DNA from: Cheilinus undulatus
Taxonomy: Eukaryota; Chordata; Actinopteri; Labriformes; Labridae
Assembly (NCBI RefSeq): GCF_018320785.1
Contig: NC_054876.1
Coordinates: 20,172,212-20,236,211 of the forward strand
DNA length: 64,000 bases
Reading direction: 5' to 3'
Position 1 is the stretch's first letter, and each line of letters opens with the position of its first letter. The position numbers were made by a program, and so were the translations under genes. Below the pieces are notes generated by a model. It saw nothing but the letters and a program-made list of their open reading frames with translations. It did not search any database and was not told the DNA's origin. This document shows, piece by piece, positions 49,004 through 64,000 of the stretch.

Positions 49004-52000
49004 TTAGAAATGAAGAGCTTGCTTGATTAGTTGCCTCCTCTCAGCAGACAGCTTCTCTGGAAACTGGACATCAAATGTGATGATGAGGTTTCCTCTCTGA
49101 GAGGCATCCTGGGACAGCGGCATTCCCTCTCCAGTCACCACCTTTCTGTATGCTGGGCTGATTTGTTAAGCAAACCAATCAGAGTAGAAAAATAATGCAT
49201 GTAAAGACAGTTCTTCACAGGTGTCTCTGCTTCCTTGTAATGCTTCTAAAAAAATCTATTTTTCTATACTTGTCTCTGCTTTTACTGATCTTAATATTTA
49301 TATCTGAATTTCCACTCTAAGGATCAATAAAGGATGATCTTACCTTATTTCTTATTCATTTATTCAGTGTTTTTTAATCCATGGCTAACATTCAAACTAA
49401 ACAAAAATACAGTATTAAAGGTGAAGTGATCAGAATTTCTGGATATTGAAAAGCACTTACTGCACAATGTCATTGATGGGAATAGTGAGTAGCCTGCCAT
49501 CTAGTGTCTCCACATCCACAGAGAACCCAGTTAGGGCCTGCAGGAAAGATCAGGGGCCGTTATCATGTAAAAAAAAAAACCTTACTCATATTAAAACCAC
49601 TTTTTAAAACTTTCAGTTCACAGTAACACGACTTACCATCTCTAGAGAGATCTGTGCCTTGTAGATCAGGTCATTTTGTTGTCGTACAAACAGAGGATGG
49701 CTCTTCTGTCGCACTATGAACACAATATCAGCTGGGATGCTGTTTGGTCCCTAAAGACAAAATACAATGCAACTATTAGGCATCTTTCTTTGAGAAATGG
49801 CTTATTAATGTGTGGGAAAAACAGTATACGCTGTATTTACATGTTTGTTTCCAACACATGTATGAAGCAGGCAAAAGAGGTAAAAGGGACCCATTAATTC
49901 GTCTTAATTGGTTTTTCATCTAATCATGTACCAGAGCAGTAAAGACATCTGCTGAAGCCACCTACTGGTGAAGTTCATTCAGTGTGATTTCAGCGACTTA
50001 TCAATCAAACATAACCAAAATATTACAGTGCCTTTAAAAAGTATTCACCCCCTTGGATGTTTTATCCTTTGATTGATTTTATAATTTAATCATGATTATA
50101 ATCTGGCTTTTCTACACAAAAGAAATCTCAAAAACCCTCTTTAACGTCAAAGTGAAAACCGATTCCCACAAAGTAATGTCAATCAAATACAAATATGTAA
50201 CGTAAAATAATGACTGCATAAATGCCCCCCCCCCCAAGTCAGTATTTAGTAGATGCACCTTCGACTCCAATCACAACACTGAGACTGTGTGGATAGGCCT
50301 CAATCAGGCTTGTACATCTGGACACTGCAATCTTACACTATTCTTCTTTGCAAAACTGCTCAAGCTCTGTCAGGTTCCACGGGGATCAGTGTGAACATCC
50401 CTTTTTAAGTCCAGCAGTGGTCCAGCATCCTCGTTGTCTTGCTGTCTTCTCCCAAGCCGTAGTTCTCATGCAGATGGAATTAGTCCTCCAGGATTTTCCT
50501 ATATTTTGCTGCATTAATTTTACCCTTTACAAGCCTTTGAAGGCCGGCTGCTGAGCAGCATCCCCACAGCATGATGCTGCCACCACCACGCTTCACAGTG
50601 AGGATGGTGTGTTTGTGGTGATGTGCAGTGCTTGGTGTCCACCAAACATAGCGTCTTGTCTGATGGCCAAAAAGCACCATTTTGGTCTCATCAAACCAAA
50701 TAATTTGAACACTGAACATCGAGTCCCCCACATGCCTTTTGGGGAACTCTAGTCAGGATTTAATCTGAGTTTTCTTCAACAGTGGCTTTCTCTTTGCCAC
50801 TCTCCCATAAAGCTTTGGCTTGTGAAGAACCTGTGCAACAGCTGTTGTAACAGAGTTTCCCATCTCAGCTCCTGAAGCTTGTAACTCCTTAAGCGTATTC
50901 ATAGATGTCTTGGTGGCCTCTCCCACTATACCGCTTTCCACATTATTATTCATGCATAATAATGTGGAAAGTGGTGTAGTCTCATTCTTGCACAACTCGC
51001 TTGCGGCCACTCAGTTTGTGAGGAAGGCTTTGATATAGATTTACACATGTGCCTTATTCCTTCTATTTCTTGATAATGGGTTAAAATGAACTCTCAGGGG
51101 TGTTAAGTTCCCTGGAATTTTTTTTTTCAAAGACATTTTTTCTTATCCATCCCCTGACTTATTCATTTCAACAACCGTTTCTCTGAGTTGCTTGGAGTGT
51201 TTTTTCCTCTTGGCTGTGGAATACTGATTAACCACAGACTGGACCTTCCAGACACAGGTCTCTTTATACTACAATCATTTAACTAATAGTGAGACTACTA
51301 GCACCAATTGGCTGGACCTCTGTTCAATTAGGTCAGTTACTTTAAAGGGGGTGAATATCTATGCACTCATTTAATTGCATAAAATGTTTTATTTAATTGG
51401 CATTACTTTGTAGAAACCTGTTTGTACTTTGACATTAAAGGGTATTTCTTTGGTTAAAAAAGGCTAATTATATTGACCATAGAAAATTAAACTCAGTATT
51501 GAAGAAACTTTTACTCATGCTAAGATAGCTAAGTGTAATTTGTAGTAAATTGATAATAGTGCATTTTAAATTACACAAACAAAAAACATAAACTAAGCAC
51601 TAAACGAGTTTTTTGCTTCTCTGTGAAAAGTCTACTTTCTGTTTGGTTTTTTTTGTTTGTTTTTGTGACTCTGGAAGCACAATTAACTCTGATCTAGACT
51701 ATACTGAGCTCCATTTGTTTAAAAATGAGCTCTACAGGGCATCAAAGTAAATCAGCACCAGGGACAGTGCCACAAGCCCAAACCTAGGTCATAACATACA
51801 TTCTTGTGAAAAACTGTGCAAAAAGCAGGGGCATAAAAGAACAGCTTGTTTTTAACCAAACATCCTAGCTTGAAAAAGTGTTTTAGCCCTAACTGGAACA
51901 GAGAAACATAACCAATCACAAGGTAATAGTGTACTTCTGTTACCTGATCTCCCTCTTTAGAAAAAACTATTTGTGTGCCTTCTTTCCACCCAGGCTGCAC

Positions 52001-53182
52001 ATCTATAGTCAGGATCTTGTCTTTAATACTGGAGGTGCATCCATCTTCATTCATAACCTGTTGAAGAAATAAGACAAACATGTATCATCTGGTTTGTTTT
52101 GACTTTGCTAGGACAGATTAGTTTGACAGAAGTTCTTAGTCCAATCAAAAGGATGTGTAAATGATTTAATGACTGTGATGTTAACAACATCAGATACAGT
52201 AGCACTTACCCTACGAGATATCTTAATCTTTTTATTGCATCCGTGGAAGAGATCATCCAGGGAAAGATGAAGGTCTCTTTCGATGTGAGAGTCTTGGGTC
52301 TTGACCATAACTCGTTGCAGGCCACCAAACTGAAGTGGTGATTCTTTTGTATAAAAGTCTAGTGACAAAATATGTGTAATTATTGGAATTTGTCTACACA
52401 AATGCATACACGATGTCAGTACTTTTTATTACCTGCAAATGGGTTGTCACCTCCAAAGAAATGTCTGAATGTTTTGTCTGGGTTCCCATGGTAGGTGTAT
52501 TTAGATGACCAGGCCCCACTGCTGCCAAACTCAGGTGGGATCCCACCTTTAAGACCTTCCTCACCAAACTTATCATAGGTCGCCTTTTTTCGAGCTGTAA
52601 CAAATAAAATGGAGTTATACACAAACTTCCAGTCTAAACAAGGTAGATAAAGTCATAATCAGTCAAAAGTAGATTGTTATATTGATACATTTAATCAAAA
52701 TTGACCTTCACAGTTTAGATTTTTTAAGAATTACATCTTATTCCTGGGTCGTTGCTGTGATTTATTTCCACGTTTTGTGGCTATAATGTGATAGTTCATT
52801 AATAAGTTAAATAAATCAACCATAGCCACGTAAGTAAAAAGTTACTGTAGTAAACAAACAAGTTAGAGTTTACGCCTTTCTTTTTCAACTTACGGTCACT
52901 GAGCACGTCGTAGGCTTCACCCAGCTGACTGAATCTCTCGGCACTTCCCTTTTCCCTGCTGCTGTTTGGATGAAACTTCAGAGCAAGACGTCGATATCTA
53001 GACAGATGCAAATATAGAGCTGGTCTTTGACAGCTACCAGAAACGTTTAAAAGTTATAGCTGACCTAAGGTTTAAACGGTTAGCTAGTTCAACAACAACA
53101 AAAAAAAAACTTACGCCTTCTTGATATCTGCGTCCGTTGCATTTCTGTTTACTTCCAGGGTCTCGTAGTAGTCAATACTCAT
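49004..53182 (-). CDS. DNAJB13: DnaJ homologue subfamily B member 13, sperm/cilia co-chaperone
   Basis: A type II DnaJ protein of ciliary and sperm-flagellum radial spokes. Eight exons (5' to 3'): 53115-53182, 52894-52997, 52433-52594, 52210-52358, 51944-52057, 49637-49750, 49461-49537, 49004-49157; 942 nt, 313 residues (human 316). The J domain starts [20 protein letters not shown] and continues [13 protein letters not shown]. The canonical HPD is HPN here, so it probably does not stimulate Hsp70 in the usual way. Next come the Gly/Phe region ([28 protein letters not shown]) and the two substrate-binding domains ([43 protein letters not shown]). The gene is convergent with UCP2. The 2.2 kb intron 5 carries a Tc1 element. 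Confidence 0.94.
50026..51490 (-). mobile_element. Tc1-like transposon with long inverted repeats, broken
   Basis: The left terminus is TA then CAGTGCCTTTAAAAAGTATT with CACCCCC following. A left inverted repeat of roughly 200 bp matches the right side at 51.35-51.49 kb (shared words GGCATTACTTTGT and ACTTTGACATTAAAG). The outermost right tip is not recognised. The minus-strand transposase pieces read GLYGRVA-like [15 protein letters not shown], then [12 protein letters not shown] with the first catalytic Asp, [17 protein letters not shown], and the C-terminal EGASTKY with a stop at 50239-50241. Stops and frame changes make it inactive. It lies wholly inside DNAJB13 intron 5. Confidence 0.85.
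50926..50979. repeat. Perfect-loop hairpin inside the Tc1 copy
   Basis: Two 24 bp arms (50926-50949 and 50956-50979) are inverted with two mismatches, around a 6 nt loop TCATGC. The arm core is CTTTCCACATTATTAT. It falls in the part of the element that should encode the transposase N-terminal half, so it is probably a local inverted duplication after insertion. Confidence 0.8.
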
Positions 53183-53400
53183 TTTATAAATCATTAAATT
53201 CTCAATATTAACTTTAAACCTGACGTGTACGCCCACAGGCAGATATTAAACAACAAAGCAAGTAAAACAGTACGGAAAAACGTGAAAAGTTGCCAAGACC
53301 AACACAAATAGCAGCGGTTGTCAAGCTTGGTAACTAGGGTAACAAATGCATCCAAAACTCTCGCGGGAATTGCGCTCGTCCAATCGTAACAGGAACCCAT
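53183..53400 (-). promoter_or_regulatory. DNAJB13: DNAJB13 promoter with possible RFX (X-box) half sites
   Basis: Upstream of the start codon lie GTTGTC (53317-53322), GGTAAC (53329-53334) and GGGTAAC (53337-53343). They resemble the GTNRCC/GGYAAC half sites bound by RFX factors at cilia genes. A CCAAT-type word is at about 53380. Spacing between half sites is not the classical 0-3 nt, so the site is only a candidate. Confidence 0.3.
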
Positions 53401-54079
53401 CCCTTGCAGAAAAGGAAAAATCAAGGCAAAACCCATGGTAAAAACGACATGATTTTGCTTTGTATTTGCCTCAAATTTTATTTACAGTCTGAAAAGCTCC
53501 CCGGTCACCGTTAAAGCTATTGTAACTCCACTGACCTCTATGACACCCAGGCCTGCTCACAGAAACTGCTGGGCCCTCATAGGCCCAATTTTAAGACCCT
53601 CCTAAGATATGATTGAATCAGATCAGCTTCCAAGCAGATTTAATAAAGTTTAATAATTTACCGTCATGGTCACATGCATCTCTTCTTTTAATATTTTCAT
53701 CATCCTTCACTCAGGTCCCAGTATGGCCCAAGAATGGTTTGGATGGCTTTTATTCCTTTGAATCAATGGCATCACTAGTCAAAAAATGCATTTAGTATTT
53801 ACTCTGGTAACACTTTTGTGTGATGACCTGAAACAGTTCAGTATAACAATAAAACAACTAAAGAACACTTATTTCGGGCCAAGACTGAATTCGCTATATG
53901 TGAATGTTTTAATATTTCTAATACATCTGCATATAATTGATGTTGAGGTTATTGATGCATGGTAGATCTATGAGGTTTTGATTGTTAATACTACTACAGG
54001 TGTTTCCTATTCAGGCACAAATTTTCCAACATCCTTATCAATTAAACAAACTTCCAAATAAGGCACAGATGAATTCCAG

Positions 54080-55597
54080 CAGCAGTGACAAGTATCTTTT
54101 ATTCTCTCATTTAAAACCATTCCAGACAGAAACGTTAAGGACTACTATGCTAAACAAACCTGACACTCTTCCATAATTCACACAAAAATTGCACAGTATA
54201 ATTATGATCAAATTGCCATGTAGAGCTGATAGAGGGCACAGCAGACGCTCTCTACTGATTCTGTTAAAGGTGGTCCAGATAGATGCATATTTTATTAGAT
54301 ATTCAGGACTCATACCAAAAGAGAAGATATTAACAGCCATAAAAAAGAAAGGATGAGTCCAATAGAAATAAATATTACAAGTCATTGTGGATTAAATACA
54401 TATGTAGAATCATCACTAACAAAAAATCAATGCCAAAAAAATAAAATGAGCAAAAGCAGTCCTTATTGTGTTTGTAAAACATACCAAACTTAACTAGATA
54501 AACCCAAGGAAGCCCTCTAAAATTAAACTTCAAAATGCATTTACCTCCAAGCCTAACATTTAAGCTGAGTTTTATGATTATGACTCTTTATAAATGACAA
54601 AATCATCCTCGAATGCTATCATCAAAGAAATAGTTTGAATCTATGACAGTCGTAGTCTTTAGAAAAAAAAAATCAAACATCTAACCAAATAAAAAGGTAA
54701 TAGAAAAAGGAAGCCAAGGTAAAAATAACCCATTTCAAGGAACAAGTGTGGGAAGAGAGGAAGGAAGGACGGTAATGTGAAAGGTGACATGATAGTGTTA
54801 GATGTGAGTCATGTTTGTGCTGGTTTGAGACCGTGCTTTGGTGTGTGACCGTGTCCTAACTTATTGTAATGTGCTGGTATGTGTGGAGAATCGGAACTCT
54901 TCTGGTACCAGGACCACAAAGAAAGCACAGACATTTAAATGAGCTCCTGGCTCCTTAATCCAGCTGCACCGTGGGTGTTTGTGTATGAATATAAAAAAGT
55001 GAGCCCCCCTAAATATCATTGATTTACTTCAACTTTTTCCACAAACATTTTCAGGCAGTTAAAAAATAAAAACTTGAGAACACCTTTCATTAATGAATTC
55101 TTGCCAATTAACTGCAACAAAACAAATATTACTAAAAAAAAAAAATGCTCAAAACACTCACATTGTGCTTATTAAGCTAAAAGCAGTACTTAACTTTTTG
55201 AATATTACACTTTATAACACAAACTTTAATCAGACATATTTCTTTTGGTTTTGTTCAAAACGTCTTTTTAGACAAACTCATCAAACCAATCTGTTTTTTT
55301 TAAATGACAGACAACAGAAGCTCAGAAGAGGAAGCTGAGCTCTGCTTTCAAATACTGTTTAAACGTACCAGTATGTTTGTTACAGTGCAAATATTCAGTT
55401 TATGTAATAATGACTCTCAGAACGTTCCAGATGACAGAGCAGGTTTCCACAATGACGGATAACGGATGTAGTGTTCTTCTTTTAAGGCTGGGGAATAAAG
55501 GAAGGTGAAGTAAAAGGGACAGATACAGAAAAAAACCTGACTGGGTTTTAGAAATAGCCAGTAAGAGAATTATATGAGCACTGACATATGCAGGGGA
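54080..55597 (-). other. RAB6A: Probable RAB6A 3' untranslated region
   Basis: Follows the RAB6A stop on the minus strand. A minus-strand AATAAA is at 54098-54103, giving a trailer of about 1.5 kb if used. Long 3' trailers are known for RAB6A, but the extent here rests on this signal alone. The stretch 53.40-54.08 kb holds nothing I recognise. Confidence 0.4.
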
Positions 55598-60906
<5,309 letters not shown>

Positions 60907-63900
60907 CTAAATAAAATATAGAAAATTAAAAATGCTACATATAATATAAATAAAAAAAGGTACAGAAAACACTGTAAGTACAATGAACACACTTTCATGT
61001 GAGCTGTTATCATCTAACCCAAAATAACTGCAGTAATATTTTGGAAATTTTCATTATTAATCAATGAATTGCTTAATGTAAAATATGTCAAAATGCAAAA
61101 CAAAAAAAGATTATATATATATATATAAAATGGAAAAAGTAATCCTTTATAACTGCACAGACCATTGTTATAAATTCTGATTTGGGATGCATATAACCTA
61201 TTTTTGCCCAAACCTGACATGATAATATTCCTGGTTATTAGCCAATACAGATTTACAGAGACATTTTAAAGGTAAAGAACACCAAGCCTCTCCTTTACTA
61301 GACTTTTACAGTCACTCTTATTGTGACAGTCTACTTGTTTAATTTTAGAAATAGACATAAAACAAGACAGCCAACATTTTATTTTACACATATGATGGAC
61401 AAATTCTTTTTCAAGTATGCACAGCCAGTAATGGAAAACTGAAACTTATTTCTTTGGGTTACATGTACATTATATGTAGGGATGGGTATCAAAATCCTGT
61501 ACCATCATCTGTTATCTACTGATAACTGAACTGAATTACAATAAAGATATTGATACTTAATTTTGATACCCTGTGACCCCAATGCAACCCGCTGCTGCCC
61601 CAAATGAAAGGCAAGACAGCTGTGACAGAATTTTTATGACTATGTACACTCATTTTATTTCAACTGAGCATGAATGGTTTTAAATTAATTTGAGTTCAGA
61701 GCAACGTCTCTGCTTTACTTACATTTTCCTACCAAGGAATACTCACTTTTGATTGACACATCTACTTAATGACAATAATAATAATTACAGTAAAAATAAA
61801 AACAAAAATAATGATAGTACTCATCATCATCATCATCATCATCATTATTATTATTAGGAATTGATTCAATGCTTGATCCAAACTTCATGTGCCTTTTTGA
61901 GAGCCATAAGCACCACTGTAACAGCCTTTATGATAGATGGTAGATTTTATAGTTTACCACATAAAAATGTAGGGTTGGGATTGCTTGGTTTTATTCAGAT
62001 ACCTGTGCTAACTGAATAATTTTTTTAAAGGTGCTGATGCCTAAATGGTGCCTGAATCAATACTTTTATGAGAAAAAAGGTGTTTTAAAAGTTGACCCAT
62101 GTTTAAAAGCTTCCAATAGAAAATGTAAGAAAAGGAAACAGGTGTTACTTCTTCACATAAAGTACTTCATGTCTTGTCTTTGGAGTGGTGGGGGTTGTTT
62201 GGGGTGGTGAGGTACCAAAATCTGTCTTGTAAGTCAGTTAGTTAGGTATCAGATGTGTTGGTACCACATATTGATACTCGTCTTGATAAAAATGTGTCCC
62301 TTTTTTAAAGCTTGTTCTTTTAAATGAAAAGAAATTTTTCTAATCTTAAACACGTTTGGAGGGTGGTACGTTGAGGCAATCCTAACAAAACAGCTTGAAA
62401 TAACACAAAAACACATGCTTCTATCCATCCATCCATAGCTATTTTTTTATTTTCTTTACAGCTGAGAAAAACACATTCTTCTTAGCTGTAAAAAAAAAAA
62501 ATAACTTAAGCTGAGGTAGGCCTCTTGATTCCATGTCAAATTGCGCAAATTGATTCATACATTCTGACAAATATGCATGGCTGGCTGCATTCTTTAAAGG
62601 AATGCCTTCAGTTTGTGCCAATAAATTTGCTAACATTTTCTATATCTGTCAAAATGATAACCAACTGTACGAGTTATTGTCTGCCTATATTGATATCATG
62701 CCAATAATATTGAGCTTCCCTTATTCTAATACCATACTGAAAAGCAACCCAGTCCAAAAACCCTCAAAGATTAATTTCATAATGATGTACAGAAGAAAAC
62801 AAATATTACATTTGAAAGCATGAAACCAATTTAACAATTAACAATTTAACAGTTCTGTGATCAAAAATGTAGGTACATTCTCATAATTCATAAACAGCCA
62901 GTTTGCCTCTTTGTTCCAATCTGAAGTCAAAATTAAAAATGAGTCTTTAACAAAGTAGACTCTGACATCAGTTAACAACATGTATAGGGCTGCCTGGTGC
63001 GAAACATTACAGACAATCTCTAATGTCATTCAATAACATTAAAATGTAGTAATACAGTGTAGCATTAAGTCTACACATTAAAGCTGATTGCTGTCTATGA
63101 GCTACAGAATAAATTCTTTTACATTAGCGGGTGTGGTGTATTAAGACTGAGGGTTGAGGAATGTTGAGCAACAAGATGGGTTGGCAACCTCCAAGTTCCC
63201 CAATTATAGTACATCTGAAACGGTTTAGCGTTAGGAGTCCAGCCTTTAACTGACCAGCACTGAGGATTTTTTCACACCTCTTATCCGTGCTGAAAAACTG
63301 TTATTGTTAGTCAACGTGATTTTTCACAACCATTTTGTTCTTGTCAACAACATTTCCTGCTGATGTTCACTGTTAAATCACCACTACACTGAGTCACTGA
63401 CATGGCGACCTCGGACACACAGTGTTCGTCTGCTTCAGACAGTTTTGCTGAGCTCAAGTTACATTATCAGTTACACCGTGCATCAAGACATCATGACAAG
63501 ACTAGAGAAAACACTGATGTTTACAGTTTTACAAGGTGCACCAGCTGATCCCAGATTGCCTCATCTAGATAATAGAGGAGAGTCATATTGAGGGGCACAA
63601 TGACTGTAAAATAATAACAGGAAACACAGAAACTCCGTTTTTTTTTTTTTTTTTACACTATCTCATACTGTTTTAAACTACCTTAGCCTCTGTTGATACT
63701 ACTCTGCTCATAAAGTTATAATTCTGAAGTACTGGAAACAATCCTGGAAAAGAAAAGTTGGACTGTCCCATATTCAGAATAAACTTTGTTCTGCTTTGCA
63801 AAATCACCCATAGCTCTACATCAGTAAACCAAAACATGCTTGTCCCATGTCAAGGATGTACACCTCACAACTTTCCCTGCAACCTTGTTTCTCTTCCAGT

Positions 63901-64000
63901 ACAAGTAAACTCTGTGCTCAGTCTGTCCGGAGAGGGGAAATGAGTAGGGGGAGTGTAGGAATGCTACGGAGCAGGTTTGGTAATTGGGGTGCACCTACCA
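60907..64000. other. Presumed RAB6A intron 1 with no exon recognised
   Basis: The first RAB6A coding exon (human MSTGGDFGNPLRKFKLVF) was looked for and not found. At 61.48-62.29 kb a decayed repeat begins TAGGGATGGGTATCAAAA, a terminus like that of common fish MITEs, and includes GGTATCAGATGTGTTGGTAC near its right end. An (ATC)n-type run is at about 61.82-61.86 kb, a TA run at 61.11-61.13 kb, and a poly(T) run at about 63.64-63.65 kb. Nothing coding is supported. Confidence 0.4.

Overview
The window is vertebrate genomic DNA, most likely from a percomorph-type teleost fish. Genes are spliced with short to medium GT-AG introns and coding density is low. A fish-type single-exon odorant receptor (OR131-2-like) is present, as are a Rex3/RTE-like LINE tail and many short hAT, Tc1/mariner and TTAA-flanked elements. 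The block PPME1 - UCP3 - UCP2 - DNAJB13 - RAB6A is the fish counterpart of a human chromosome 11q13 neighbourhood. Exon borders below were placed by hand from splice signals, reading phase and remembered family sequences; no database search was run.

Layout: (1) 1-15.6 kb: the 5' part of a nectin/PVR-family cell-adhesion gene on the minus strand. Its signal-peptide exon lies at 15.5-15.6 kb and the start of its first Ig V-set domain at 1-196, with a repeat-filled intron of about 15 kb between. (2) 15.6-27 kb: a gene-poor stretch with one intact odorant receptor gene (20568-21488, minus), two hAT-type elements, a LINE tail and a degenerate 1.2 kb tandem array. (3) 27.2-33.1 kb: PPME1 (minus, 13 coding exons), including an AT-AC intron with U12-type signals. 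(4) 33-40.9 kb: spacer with a broken Tc1 copy and AT-rich degenerate repeats. (5) 40.9-49 kb: the tandem mitochondrial carriers UCP3 and UCP2 (both plus, six coding exons each). (6) 49-53.4 kb: DNAJB13 (minus, eight exons), tail-to-tail with UCP2, stop codons 88 bp apart. (7) 54-64 kb: RAB6A (minus), complete except for its first coding exon, which is not seen and probably lies beyond the right edge.

The most interesting points are these. RAB6A carries two adjacent, phase-compatible versions of the exon that encodes the ETSAK nucleotide-binding motif, which looks like a mutually exclusive pair. Two introns carry minor-spliceosome (U12) signals: an AT-AC intron in PPME1 and a GT-AG intron in RAB6A. 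A 106 bp stretch of UCP2 and UCP3 exon 2 is nearly identical at synonymous sites, suggesting gene conversion. A 35 bp near-perfect inverted repeat lies 3.3 kb apart in the UCP3 upstream region. I saw no CRISPR array, operon, true tRNA or rRNA gene, and no recognisable retroviral or Polinton-type fossil. Apart from one tRNA-derived SINE, the ncRNA content is unknown.
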